The notes beneath the pieces were generated by a model. That model ran no database searches and was not told the DNA's origin. It was given only the letters and a program-made list of their open reading frames with translations. A DNA stretch of 64,000 bases from Ardenticatenaceae bacterium (GTDB lineage Bacteria > Chloroflexota > Anaerolineae > Promineifilales > Promineifilaceae). The position numbers and the translations under genes are program-made. The stretch covers positions 186,001 to 250,000 of the forward strand of contig JACKBS010000008.1 of the NCBI GenBank assembly GCA_020634435.1, given 5' to 3'. Positions 1 through 8,259 of the stretch are shown one piece after another; positions within the stretch are counted from its first letter, which is position 1, and each line of letters begins with the position of its first letter.

Positions 1-1146
1 CAGCAGCTTGGTGCGGCTAAAGGTGTGTGGCTGCCACACGGCCCAAATGCGCCGTCCGGGGTAGCGCTGCCGGGCGGCTTTCAGCGTCACCTCGATCTCG
101 GTGGGGTGGTGGGCATAATCATCAATGATGGTCACGTTACCCACCTCGCCAATCAGCTCAAAGCGGCGGTTGACCCCGCTAAAGCTGCCCAACGCGGCAC
201 GAATGACGTTGAAATCAATGCCCAAATCGGTCGCTACGATGATCGCTGCCAGGGCGTTGAGTACGTTGTGTTCGCCGGGCAGCCGCAGCCGCGCCAGACC
301 AATCATCTGCCCTTCGGTTTCTACCAGAAAATCGGTGCCGCCCAGCTGGTTGGGGCGTAAATCCAGCGCCAGGTAGTCTGCCTGGGGCTGCTTGCCTTCG
401 GTCGTGCCAATGGCGTAGGTGCTGATTTGCACGTCGGGCAGGTCTAGATTTTGGCGCAAGACGGCCGTTCCCGCATCGGTGCCACACATCACCAGATGGC
501 CGCCTTCGGGCAGCAGCCCGGCAAATTGGGCAAACGCCGCCTGGTAGCTGGTCTCATCTGGGAAGATGTCCGGATGGTCATGCTCAATGTTGGTGATGAC
601 CGACATTTCTGGCTTGAGGCCCAGGAACATGTTGTCGTATTCGTCAGCTTCTACCACAAAATAGTCACCTTCACCAAAGCGGCCGTTGCCGTCCAGCGAG
701 GGCAAAATGCCGCCCACAATCACCGTCGGGTCCAGCTCGGCTTCCATCAAAATATGGGCAATCATGCCCGTGGTGGTGGTTTTGCCGTGCGTCCCGGCCA
801 CAGCGATGCCGATCCGGTCGGCCATCAGGTGGCCGATAAAGTCGGACCGCTTCATCACCGGAATTTCAGCCGCGCGGGCGGCTTGCAGTTCCGGGTTGCT
901 CTCCGGGATGGCCGAGGAGATGACTACCAGCTCGGCCCCGGCGATATTCTCGGCTTTGTGGCCCTGGAAGATGGTAGCGCCTTCGGCTTGGAGAACGGCC
1001 GTAATGTCATTCGCCGCCATGTCCGAGCCAGAAACGGTAAAGCCCCGTCCCAGCAGCACTTTGGCAATCGCCGAAATACCCGATCCACCAATGCCGATCA
1101 GATGAATGTGCATATTTGGCTGCAAAGAAAAGTTTTCTTCACTCAT
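1..1146 (-). CDS. murC: UDP-N-acetylmuramate--L-alanine ligase MurC (C-terminus cut by window edge)
   Basis: Cytoplasmic ATP-dependent ligase that adds L-Ala to UDP-MurNAc, the first amino acid of the peptidoglycan stem peptide. The visible 382 residues start MSEENFSLQ, have the N-terminal nucleotide-binding motif HLIGIGGSGISAIA, the central Mur ligase P-loop AGTHGKTTTTGMIAHIL and the metal/substrate stretch EADEYDNMFL, and run into the C-terminal domain (IDDYAHHPTEIE). About 80 residues of a normal MurC lie beyond position 1. The ATG at 1146 is chosen because the conserved nucleotide-binding motif begins about 14 residues later. It is the last visible gene of the minus-strand dcw cluster. 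An 110-base gap holding a REP-like hairpin separates it from the cvpA-like gene upstream. Confidence 0.95.
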   Translation of the reverse strand, partial: MSEENFSLQPNMHIHLIGIGGSGISAIAKVLLGRGFTVSGSDMAANDITAVLQAEGATIFQGHKAENIAGAELVVISSAIPESNPELQAARAAEIPVMKRSDFIGHLMADRIGIAVAGTHGKTTTTGMIAHILMEAELDPTVIVGGILPSLDGNGRFGEGDYFVVEADEYDNMFLGLKPEMSVITNIEHDHPDIFPDETSYQAAFAQFAGLLPEGGHLVMCGTDAGTAVLRQNLDLPDVQISTYAIGTTEGKQPQADYLALDLRPNQLGGTDFLVETEGQMIGLARLRLPGEHNVLNALAAIIVATDLGIDFNVIRAALGSFSGVNRRFELIGEVGNVTIIDDYAHHPTEIEVTLKAARQRYPGRRIWAVWQPHTFSRTKLL

Positions 1147-1183
1147 CTCCAAAATCAAGTCCTGAATCACAATACTTCTCACT

Positions 1184-1253
1184 TGTCATTCCCACGAAAG
1201 CGGGAATCCACAAATTTGTCCCAAAATGGATACCCGCCTGCGCGGGTATGACA
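1184..1253. repeat. REP-like intergenic inverted repeat (TGTCATTCCC family)
   Basis: Two adjacent hairpins: TTCCCACGAAAGCGGGAA and ATACCCGCCTGCGCGGGTAT. The outer ends TGTCAT (1184) and ATGACA (1248-1253) are inverted. Elements starting TGTCATTCCCGCGAAAGCGGGAATCC are widespread short non-coding repeats in many bacteria. This copy sits between cvpA-like and murC and may act on mRNA stability, which is inference. Confidence 0.75.
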
Positions 1254-1261
1254 GGTTCGTA

Positions 1262-1840
1262 CTAAATCATCACAATAATCACAAATAAGAACACAATCAC
1301 CACCAAAAACGGCAGATATGGTTCCAACAGCGGCAGCGGTAGCCGCCCCATTAACGTGCCCAGACTAGAAGTGACATCGGGGCGGATTAAAACCGTGGGG
1401 TCAAACGGGTATGGCTCGCCAATGGGCAGCTGTAGCCATTCGCCCGTCGCCTGAATGCGGTACTCCAAAAATGACCAGAGCGCCCCCACAATCAGGTAAC
1501 CGTTTAGGGCGCCAACGATCAATCCCAGCAGTTTGTCTTGAAACGTGTCGCGCACCCGCAGCCGTTCGCCCAGCCGAGCCCCGGCAAATGCCGGGCCCTG
1601 GTAGCTGAAAAAGGCAATTACCAGGTGCAGCACGGCGAGATAATAGAATCGCGACCGCTCGGCCGGAATGGCCCCGCCAGTGGGTGCCAGGCCCAAAAAC
1701 AGGTTGCCGAACTGGTTAATGGCAAACAAGGATAGAATGAGTCCAGAGGTCGCGATGACTTCGCGGGTCCAGCCGCGCAGCGAACCAATGATGCCAAAAA
1801 ATAAAACCATCAACCAAAAAAGTGTCCCCAAACTTAGCAT
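1262..1840 (-). CDS. CvpA-like membrane protein
   Basis: Predicted inner-membrane protein of 192 residues with about four hydrophobic segments: residues 1-20, 25-45, 70-85 plus a segment near 105-125, and a very hydrophobic C-terminus. The N-terminal pattern GIIGSLRGWTREV matches the GxxRGxxRE loop typical of the CvpA/colicin V production family, whose exact role is unclear. I use the ATG at 1840, not the longer frame, because AAAGGAGTGA lies just before it and it starts 4 bases after the murG stop. The position between murG and murC suggests co-transcription with wall synthesis genes. Family assignment is moderately sure. Confidence 0.7.
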   Translation of the reverse strand: MLSLGTLFWLMVLFFGIIGSLRGWTREVIATSGLILSLFAINQFGNLFLGLAPTGGAIPAERSRFYYLAVLHLVIAFFSYQGPAFAGARLGERLRVRDTFQDKLLGLIVGALNGYLIVGALWSFLEYRIQATGEWLQLPIGEPYPFDPTVLIRPDVTSSLGTLMGRLPLPLLEPYLPFLVVIVFLFVIIVMI

Positions 1841-1844
1841 GGTC

Positions 1845-2963
1845 TCACTCCTTTCCTTTTTCCCCGGCCACGCTTTCAATGAGATTTGCCAGATTTTCTG
1901 CGCCGTTGGGAACGTCCAACGCGCGGGCTGCCTGGCTCATTTGGGCCAATTTGTCGGGATCTGCCATTAAAGTTTGGATGGTTGGCAGGAGTTTTTCATC
2001 TAACGTTTCGTCGGTGAGCTGTACGGCCGTTCCCCGGTCGCACAAATAATCCGCATTCACCTTCTGGTAACGCCAGGCCCAGGCCAGCGGCACCAACACC
2101 GACGGCAGACCAAAGGTGGGCGATTCGCCCAACATGCTGGCCCCGGCGCGGGCCACCACCAAATCGGCGGCGCGGAAGGCGTGCCCCATCTCCTCATGCA
2201 AATACGGGTACGGCCGATAAAACGCCCGCAGCGCTGCCGGTAAGGCTTTGGCCCCGGCTTCCACCTCATCCCAGGTAAACGTGCCGCTGATGTGGATGAT
2301 CTGCATTGTTTGCAGCAATTCTGGCAAAATGTTCAGTAGGGCACGATTGAGCGCCTGTGCCCCGCGACTGCCGCCAAAGACCATCAGGGTGGGGCGGCCC
2401 GGCTGTAAGTTGAAGCTGGCCAATGCTTCAGCCTGGCTCAAGTCGGCGGCGGCGCGCAGTTCCGGGCGTACCGGGTAGCCCGTCACGACCAGCTTGTCGG
2501 CGGGCACAAATTGGGCCGAGCCATCGGTGGTTGCACCAACCTTCTTGGCATAGGGCAAAGAAAATTTAATGGATTGTCCCGGTTCTACATCGGGCAGGTA
2601 AATGGCAATGGGGACACCGAGCCAGCGGCAGGCCAGGGTGAACGGAAACGCCATGTAGCCGCCGGTCATAAACATGACATTGGGGCGGAATTGGCGCACC
2701 AGTTGGAGTGCCTTGCCGATGCTGAGCAGAAGCTTGCTGCCGTTGATTACCTTGCGGGGCAGCGGCACACCAGCGATGGCTCCGCCAACGATGGTTTCTA
2801 GCCGTATGCCTGCTCGGGGAACTAACGTTTGTTCCATTTCACCCTTTGTGCCCACCCAGAGAATGTTTTCTGTGGTGAGTCCTTTGTTGCGTAATGCGGT
2901 GACTGCGGCCAGGGCGGGGTAAATGCCGCCACCGGTGCCGCCAGCGCAAATGAGTACGCGCAT
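1845..2963 (-). CDS. murG: Undecaprenyldiphospho-muramoylpentapeptide beta-N-acetylglucosaminyltransferase MurG
   Basis: Membrane-associated GT28 glycosyltransferase that adds GlcNAc to lipid I to give lipid II. About 372 residues, normal for the family. The N-terminal glycine loop is CAGGTGGGIYPALA, the donor-site region FGGSRGAQALNRAL lies near residue 200, and VVARAGASMLGES with PSVLVPLAWAWRYQ gives the UDP-GlcNAc site. The usual His of GGTGGH is replaced by Gly here. The start at 2963 (MRVLICAGG) is chosen over an upstream in-frame ATG because the family begins directly at the glycine loop and the longer start would enter the inverted repeat at 2978-3034. Confidence 0.95.
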   Translation of the reverse strand: MRVLICAGGTGGGIYPALAAVTALRNKGLTTENILWVGTKGEMEQTLVPRAGIRLETIVGGAIAGVPLPRKVINGSKLLLSIGKALQLVRQFRPNVMFMTGGYMAFPFTLACRWLGVPIAIYLPDVEPGQSIKFSLPYAKKVGATTDGSAQFVPADKLVVTGYPVRPELRAAADLSQAEALASFNLQPGRPTLMVFGGSRGAQALNRALLNILPELLQTMQIIHISGTFTWDEVEAGAKALPAALRAFYRPYPYLHEEMGHAFRAADLVVARAGASMLGESPTFGLPSVLVPLAWAWRYQKVNADYLCDRGTAVQLTDETLDEKLLPTIQTLMADPDKLAQMSQAARALDVPNGAENLANLIESVAGEKGKE

Positions 2964-2977
2964 AATCAAAACCTTAA

Positions 2978-3034
2978 AGATGCGACGCACTTGTTCCTGT
3001 TAGAACTTGCCCATTAAAGAAGTGCGTCGCATCT
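2978..3034. repeat. Inverted repeat with 15-bp arms AGATGCGACGCACTT
   Basis: Perfect 15-bp arms at 2978-2992 and 3020-3034 around a 27-base loop, lying in the ftsW-murG gap. Almost the same arm (AGGTGCGACGCACTT) flanks a larger element at 38536-38715, so this is a dispersed, possibly mobile, hairpin family. Confidence 0.85.
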
Positions 3035-3041
3035 GGTAACT

Positions 3042-4268
3042 TTAGAACCTGTCTGTTGCCGACGGCCGTTTACTCCGTCGGCTGGTGGTTGTTTGCTGCT
3101 GCCGCTCACGAGCATCGCTGGTTTGCGGCCGTTTTTGCAAGGCCGAATCCCGCGACACATTGAGCAAAATTCCGGCCCCTACCATCGAGATGGCCAGCGA
3201 GGTGCCGCCGTAGCTCATGAAGGGCAGGGGAATACCGGTAAAGGGAATAACGGCTGTAATGACCGCAATGTTGATAAAGGCCTGGTACACAATCCAGCAG
3301 GTCACACCCAGGGCCAGTAATGAACCGAAGCTGTCGCGGGCGCGAACGGCCGTACGCAAACCGCGCCACACAAAAAGCCCCAGCAGCCCGATTACCAGCA
3401 GCGACCCGGCCAATCCCAGCTCTTCACCCAAAATGGCAAACACACCATCTGTGTGGGCAAATGGCAGCGGGCCAAATTTCTGGGTGCTTTCGCCCAGACC
3501 CACGCCAAACATGCCGCCGCGCCCCAGGGCAATCAGCGATTGCTGTACGTGCCAGCTCGCTTGCGCCGGGTCGGACAAAGCTTGCCGATAAGCGCTGACG
3601 CGAGCTTGCGCGTGGGGCAGCGTGTTGATCAAAATCAGGAAAACAGAGCCGCCGAGCAGCCCAGCCACGGCAAACTGTCGCCAATCGGCCCCGGCCACGA
3701 AGAAAAGGGTGAAGCTGACCAGAGCAATCAGACCCGCCGTACTCAGGTCGGGCTGGCGCACAATCAAGGCACACACCACGCCCACGATGATGGAAAAAGG
3801 CAGCAGGCCGTAGGTGAGCAGCTTGATGCGGTCGCCCTTGCTAGAAAGCCAGTGAGCGATGTAAATAATCATCGCCAGCTTGGCAATTTCGGAGGGCTGG
3901 TAAGAGTCGTTGTACAAACCGCGCTGGGCACCCAGGTCTGAGATGGCCGTGAAGAACAAAACGAACAGCAGCCCCAGCAGCGTCAGACCCAAAAATGGCA
4001 CCGAAAAGCGGCGCAAAATGTGGTAATCAAACTGCATCACGCCAACCATCGCTAGAAAGCCCAGCCCTAGCGCCAAAAACTGCCGCCGGAAGTAAAACGT
4101 GGCGTCGTCCTGGAAGCGCAGGCCGTAGTCGAAGGTGGTGCTGTACACCATCAGCATGCCCAGCACTAGCATTCCGGCGATGGCCAAGAACAGCCAATAA
4201 TCAAACCGGAAGCGCAAAACTGGGCTCACGCGATTGCTTCTTTTTCGGACGACGTTTACTGTGGTCAT
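3042..4268 (-). CDS. ftsW: FtsW/RodA-type lipid II polymerase (SEDS family), probable FtsW
   Basis: Integral membrane peptidoglycan glycosyltransferase of the septum, 408 residues, about ten transmembrane segments starting near residue 27 (WLFLAIAGMLVLGMLMVYS). SEDS signatures are visible: QPSEIAKLAMIIYIAHWLS in the middle and FTGIPLPFMSYGGTSL near the C-terminus. A basic, polar tail of about 35 residues follows. FtsW rather than RodA is inferred from its place between murD and murG, and from partnership with the class B PBP at 8260-9954. Confidence 0.93.
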   Translation of the reverse strand: MTTVNVVRKRSNRVSPVLRFRFDYWLFLAIAGMLVLGMLMVYSTTFDYGLRFQDDATFYFRRQFLALGLGFLAMVGVMQFDYHILRRFSVPFLGLTLLGLLFVLFFTAISDLGAQRGLYNDSYQPSEIAKLAMIIYIAHWLSSKGDRIKLLTYGLLPFSIIVGVVCALIVRQPDLSTAGLIALVSFTLFFVAGADWRQFAVAGLLGGSVFLILINTLPHAQARVSAYRQALSDPAQASWHVQQSLIALGRGGMFGVGLGESTQKFGPLPFAHTDGVFAILGEELGLAGSLLVIGLLGLFVWRGLRTAVRARDSFGSLLALGVTCWIVYQAFINIAVITAVIPFTGIPLPFMSYGGTSLAISMVGAGILLNVSRDSALQKRPQTSDARERQQQTTTSRRSKRPSATDRF

Positions 4269-4288
4269 AGAAAATCCTGTTGGATTAG

Positions 4289-4352
4289 TTGATAGTTGTT
4301 AGTTTGTTAGTGGCTGTCAACCAACCACTAGCCGCTAACCACTAGCCACTAT
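4289..4352. repeat. Intergenic hairpin array of TAGTGGCTA-type units
   Basis: The ftsW-murD gap is almost filled by short repeated words (GTTAGTGGCTG; TAGCCGCTAAC; CTAGCCACTA) that form inverted pairs. A related array lies at 10420-10487. These resemble simple hairpin spacers and not promoters. Confidence 0.55.
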
Positions 4353-4363
4353 TTACAAATTAC

Positions 4364-5713
4364 TTACAACCCGTTTACCAACTGCCGGAACAACCGCCCG
4401 CGCTCTTCAAAATCCTGGAAGGCATCGTAGCTGGTGCCGCCGGGGGAAAGCAGAACAATGTCGCCGGAAACGGCCGTTCCTGCCGCCAATTCCACCGCTT
4501 CCTCCACCGTGTTTACCTTGTGGCAGTCGGGATGATTCTGCTCAGTTAATTTTTCTTCTAGCAAATCCGCTAGTTCGCCAAACAGGATGACTGTTTTTAC
4601 CCGTTCGGTAACTTTTTGCGCCCACACGTCCCACTGCATCGCTTTGTCTTTGCCGCCAGCCAGCAAAATGATTGGCTCGCGGAAGGCGTTCAGGGCGGCC
4701 ATGGCTCGCTCTGGGGCGGTGGCAATGGAATCGTTGATCCATTGGACGCCGCGCCGGGTGCGTACCAGCTCCAGCCGGTGCTCCACGCCAGTGAAGGTGC
4801 GGATCGCCTGGGCAATTGCCTCTGGCGGAATGCCAGCGGAGTCGGCCAGGGTGGTGGCGGCCAACACGTTGAGCAAGTTATGGCGGCCACGCAGCTGCAC
4901 TTCATCCACCTGGCAAATCTCTTTTTCGGCACCGTTGCGGATGAGGATACGGCCGTCTTGCACCATGGCCCCTTCTGTCACCTCATGATTCAGGCTGAAC
5001 AGGCGCAGCTTACCCCGCACGATGGCGCTTAACGCCAGCGAACCCGCGTCATCGGCACAGAGGACGGAAATATCATCGGCCGTTTGGTAACGCAAAATGT
5101 TGGCCTTGGCGTTGGTGTACGCCTTCATCGTCTTGTGCCGGTCCAGATGGTTGGGCGTAATGTTTAGCACGGTAGCGATGTGCGGGCTGCGATCCCAGAT
5201 TTCCAGCTGGAAGCTGGACAGCTCCTGCACCACCACATCTTCCGCTTCCATTTTGTCCAGGTCGGCAATCAGCGGACGGCCGATATTGCCGCCCACCCAG
5301 GTGCGCCGTCCAGCCACCTGGCTCATCACGCCCGTGAGTGCCGTGGTGGTTGTTTTGCCTGCCGAGCCGGTGATGCCAATAACGGCCGTTGGCGTTCGCT
5401 TGGTAAACTCCAAAGAATCATTGGTGATCGGGATGCCTTTGGCCTGTGCCGCCTGCACCAGCGGTGCTTCTAACGGCACACCGCCGCTAATGGCCAAAAT
5501 GTCAGTCTCGTCTAAAAGTTCCATCGGATGTTCTCCCAATACATACCGGATATCCAGGTCGCTCAATTCGTCCAAAATATCCCGCAGCTTTTCCGGCGCG
5601 CGCAAATCGGTGATGGTGACGGTAGCGCCCGCTTCGGTGGCAAACCGGGCCAGCGCTTTGCCCTGCCGCGCCAGTCCAAGAATGAGAAGTCGTTTGCCAT
5701 AAAAATCGTCCAT
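4364..5713 (-). CDS. murD: UDP-N-acetylmuramoylalanine--D-glutamate ligase MurD
   Basis: Cytoplasmic Mur ligase that adds D-Glu to UDP-MurNAc-L-Ala. 449 residues, normal length. The N-terminal Rossmann motif is LLILGLARQGKALARFA, the central ATPase P-loop GITGSAGKTTTTALTG lies near residue 115, NITPNHLDRHKTM carries the conserved His/Asp/Arg region, and the C-terminal domain has ILLAGGKDKAM and LLSPGGTSYDAFQDFEERG. In the dcw cluster between mraY and ftsW. Confidence 0.95.
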   Translation of the reverse strand: MDDFYGKRLLILGLARQGKALARFATEAGATVTITDLRAPEKLRDILDELSDLDIRYVLGEHPMELLDETDILAISGGVPLEAPLVQAAQAKGIPITNDSLEFTKRTPTAVIGITGSAGKTTTTALTGVMSQVAGRRTWVGGNIGRPLIADLDKMEAEDVVVQELSSFQLEIWDRSPHIATVLNITPNHLDRHKTMKAYTNAKANILRYQTADDISVLCADDAGSLALSAIVRGKLRLFSLNHEVTEGAMVQDGRILIRNGAEKEICQVDEVQLRGRHNLLNVLAATTLADSAGIPPEAIAQAIRTFTGVEHRLELVRTRRGVQWINDSIATAPERAMAALNAFREPIILLAGGKDKAMQWDVWAQKVTERVKTVILFGELADLLEEKLTEQNHPDCHKVNTVEEAVELAAGTAVSGDIVLLSPGGTSYDAFQDFEERGRLFRQLVNGL

Positions 5714-5717
5714 TTCC

Positions 5718-5789
5718 GGTAATCAGGTAATTAGGTAATTGGGTAATTGGGTAATTGAGCAATTACTTAATTACCTAATTACTCAATTA
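5718..5789. repeat. AT-rich inverted octamer array (GGTAATTG/CAATTACC)
   Basis: Four tandem GGTAATTx units on the left face reversed CAATTACx units on the right, which makes a long AT-rich hairpin filling the whole murD-mraY gap. Related arrays lie at 8199-8244 and 54303-54361, each in a gap between co-directional genes. Confidence 0.8.
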
Positions 5790-6776
5790 CTAAACTTGCG
5801 CCAGGGCAATGCCAATCATGGCGCTCAGCATGGCCACGAGCCACCAACGCTGCACAATCTGCGTTTCACTCCAGCCAATAATTTCAAAATGATGGTGCAG
5901 CGGAGCCATTTTAAACAGCCGCTTGCCACCTGTGGCCTTGAAATAAAGTACCTGAAGCGTGCTAGACAACAGCGACGACAAAGGCACAATGGCAATGATG
6001 GGCAAAATGAGCCACTGGTTGGTCATCAGGGCCACGACGCCCAATGCGCCGCCCAAGGCTTGCGACCCTACATCGCCCATGAACATCTGGGCCGGATGGG
6101 CGTTGAACCACAAAAAGGCAAAGCAGGCGCCCACCGTGATAAAACAAAAGGTCACCAAAAACTGCTGGTCGCGCAGGACGGCAATGATGCCATAGGCGGC
6201 AAAAGCTGTCGCCGCAATAATCCCCGACAAGCCATCCAACCCATCCACAATGTTGACGGCGTTGGCGGTACCGGCAATGATGATGACCCCAATCGGAATG
6301 TAAAAGATGCCAATGTCTAGCAATGTTTCCACGGTGGGAATCGCTACCCAGCCGTGCCCATCGTTGACAAAAAAGTAAATGGCAATGGTGGCGGCCAGGG
6401 CAATGCCCAGCTGAAACCAGATTTTGACGCGGGCGCGCATCCCTTCGCCGGGGCGCAGGCGGAACCCCTGCCAATCGTCAATGCCGCCCAAAATGGAGTA
6501 GGCGACCATGACGCCCAGCGGAATGATGACGCTTTCGGCAATTTCCAGCGCCTGCACCAGCTGCACAATGTTGACCAGAATGCTGATAATCAATATCCAA
6601 CCCACAATGAGAATGCCGCCCATGGCGGGCGTGCCCATTTTCACCATGTGGGTTTGTGGGCCATCAATGCGAATTTGCTTGCCCCATTTCAGGCGGCGCA
6701 TCAGCTCCACTAATGGACTGCCCCAAATGACAGCCATAAGAAAGGTGATGCCACCCAGCGTTAAAGCAAAAGCCAT
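5790..6776 (-). CDS. mraY: Phospho-N-acetylmuramoyl-pentapeptide-transferase MraY
   Basis: Integral membrane enzyme that transfers phospho-MurNAc-pentapeptide to undecaprenyl phosphate, giving lipid I. 328 residues with about ten membrane segments. Family motifs: GTANAVNIVDGLDGLSG with the catalytic aspartates, AHPAQMFMGDVGSQALGGAL, and the His-rich loop MAPLHHHFEIIGWSE. Its ATG overlaps the murF stop by one base (TAATG), so translation is probably coupled to murF. Confidence 0.96.
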   Translation of the reverse strand: MAFALTLGGITFLMAVIWGSPLVELMRRLKWGKQIRIDGPQTHMVKMGTPAMGGILIVGWILIISILVNIVQLVQALEIAESVIIPLGVMVAYSILGGIDDWQGFRLRPGEGMRARVKIWFQLGIALAATIAIYFFVNDGHGWVAIPTVETLLDIGIFYIPIGVIIIAGTANAVNIVDGLDGLSGIIAATAFAAYGIIAVLRDQQFLVTFCFITVGACFAFLWFNAHPAQMFMGDVGSQALGGALGVVALMTNQWLILPIIAIVPLSSLLSSTLQVLYFKATGGKRLFKMAPLHHHFEIIGWSETQIVQRWWLVAMLSAMIGIALAQV

Positions 6777-8191
6777 TAGTCGTACCGTCCTAGCGCGTTA
6801 ATAATTTGGTCCATACGCATTCCCAGCGATCCTTTTACCAGAACCGTGTCGTTTTCTTGGATGAGTTCTTCGAGGGTGGGAACGGCCGTAACCGCATCGT
6901 CTACCATCACCACCTTGTCTTGGGGCAGGCCGCTGGCCACTGCCTCTTCGCCAATCCAGCGGGCGCGCTGCCCGACGGTGACCAGTAGCTTGGCCACTTC
7001 GGCTACGCGACGGCCAACCTGTCGGTGGGCCTGTTCTTCCAGGTAGCCCAGCTCCAGCATATCGCCTAACACGGCTACGGAACGGCCGTCTAAATCATGC
7101 ATCAAATTTAGCGCCGCCAGTACTGAGTCTGGGCTGGCATTGTACGTATCGTCAATAATCAGCGAATTTTTCGGCCCGGGCACCGTGACGAGGCGCAGCT
7201 GAACGGCCGTATGGCGCAGTCCATACAAAATTTCGTCCCAAGTTAGCCCTTCTACCAGACCCACAGCGGCGGCGCGCAGCGCGGTGTGCACGCTGTGGCG
7301 GCCCAAAAGCGGCACCTGCACCACCATAGATTCGCCTTCATAGTGCAAAGTGAACTGCACGCCTTCCAATCCTTTAGAACGGATGCGGCTGGCCCAAAGA
7401 TCGGCCGTTTGGTCCAGGCCGTAGGTAAAAATGCGGGCCGAGGTGTAGTCGGCCATGCTCATCACCAGGGCGTCATCTTTGTTGAGAACGGCCGTACCGT
7501 CGGCAGGCAGCGCTTCAACCAGTTCACGCTTGGCTTTGACGATGTTGTCCATGCTGCCGGCGCGTTCTAGATGAACCGCGCCTACCAGCGTGACAACACC
7601 CACTTTGGGGCTGGTCATGTCGCACAGCGTGGCAATTTCGCCGGTGGTGTACATGCCCATTTCCAACACAGCTTTTTCGTCGCTTTCCTGTAAATCAAAC
7701 AGTGCCAGAGGCAGCCCTAAAATGCTGTTGCGGTTGCCCGGCGATTTAAAAGTACGATATTTGCTAGACAGCACGGCGTGGGTCAATTCTTTAGTCGAGG
7801 TTTTGCCGACGCTGCCGGTAATGCCAATAACTTCCACAGGGAAGCGTGCGCGCCACGCCTTGGCGGATGTTTGCAGGGCGGTTATGGTTTCTTCAACCAC
7901 CAGGCAAACAGGCGTGGACGCGCCAAGCGGCAGACTGGAGGGCAGGGCGGTACGCAAGTCGATGGTTGTGTAATCACCCGCTATAGGCCGGTCTACCAGC
8001 GCCGCAATCGCTCCCTGGGCAAACGCCGCCGCGACAAACTCATGCCCGTCAACTTTTTCGCCTTTGTGAGCGACAAAGAGGCTGCCAGGTACGGCCTCGC
8101 GGCTATCCATTACCACGCACGAAACCACCGGCTCATCGCCCGTGGCTTGGTAAGTGGATAATGATTCTAGAAAGTGTGCTAAAGTCAACAT
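6776..8191 (-). CDS. murF: UDP-N-acetylmuramoyl-tripeptide--D-alanyl-D-alanine ligase MurF
   Basis: Cytoplasmic Mur ligase that adds D-Ala-D-Ala to complete the pentapeptide precursor. 471 residues. The N-terminal substrate domain has VVMDSREAVPGSLFVAHKG, the P-loop is GITGSVGKTSTKELTHAVLS near residue 123, and IIDDTYNASPDSVLAAL and SVAVLGDMLELG mark the central and C-terminal MurF regions. One-base overlap with mraY downstream, and an AT-rich hairpin gap separates it from the PBP gene upstream. Confidence 0.95.
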   Translation of the reverse strand: MLTLAHFLESLSTYQATGDEPVVSCVVMDSREAVPGSLFVAHKGEKVDGHEFVAAAFAQGAIAALVDRPIAGDYTTIDLRTALPSSLPLGASTPVCLVVEETITALQTSAKAWRARFPVEVIGITGSVGKTSTKELTHAVLSSKYRTFKSPGNRNSILGLPLALFDLQESDEKAVLEMGMYTTGEIATLCDMTSPKVGVVTLVGAVHLERAGSMDNIVKAKRELVEALPADGTAVLNKDDALVMSMADYTSARIFTYGLDQTADLWASRIRSKGLEGVQFTLHYEGESMVVQVPLLGRHSVHTALRAAAVGLVEGLTWDEILYGLRHTAVQLRLVTVPGPKNSLIIDDTYNASPDSVLAALNLMHDLDGRSVAVLGDMLELGYLEEQAHRQVGRRVAEVAKLLVTVGQRARWIGEEAVASGLPQDKVVMVDDAVTAVPTLEELIQENDTVLVKGSLGMRMDQIINALGRYD

Positions 8192-8198
8192 TTCGAAC

Positions 8199-8244
8199 TA
8201 TTAGTAATTGGGTAACTGAGTAATTACCCAATTACTCAATTACT
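8199..8244. repeat. AT-rich inverted octamer array between ftsI and murF
   Basis: TAATTGGGTAACTGAGTAATT faces ACCCAATTACTCAATTAC, which gives a hairpin of the same word family as 5718-5789 and 54303-54361. Confidence 0.75.
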
Positions 8245-8259
8245 TTTCACTTTTTACTG

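Noticed and set aside
451..1251. Long plus-strand open frame across murC
   Set aside because: It is opposite to a clear murC and its translation has no domain; the palindrome ACGGCCGT and the base composition keep many antisense frames open in this window.
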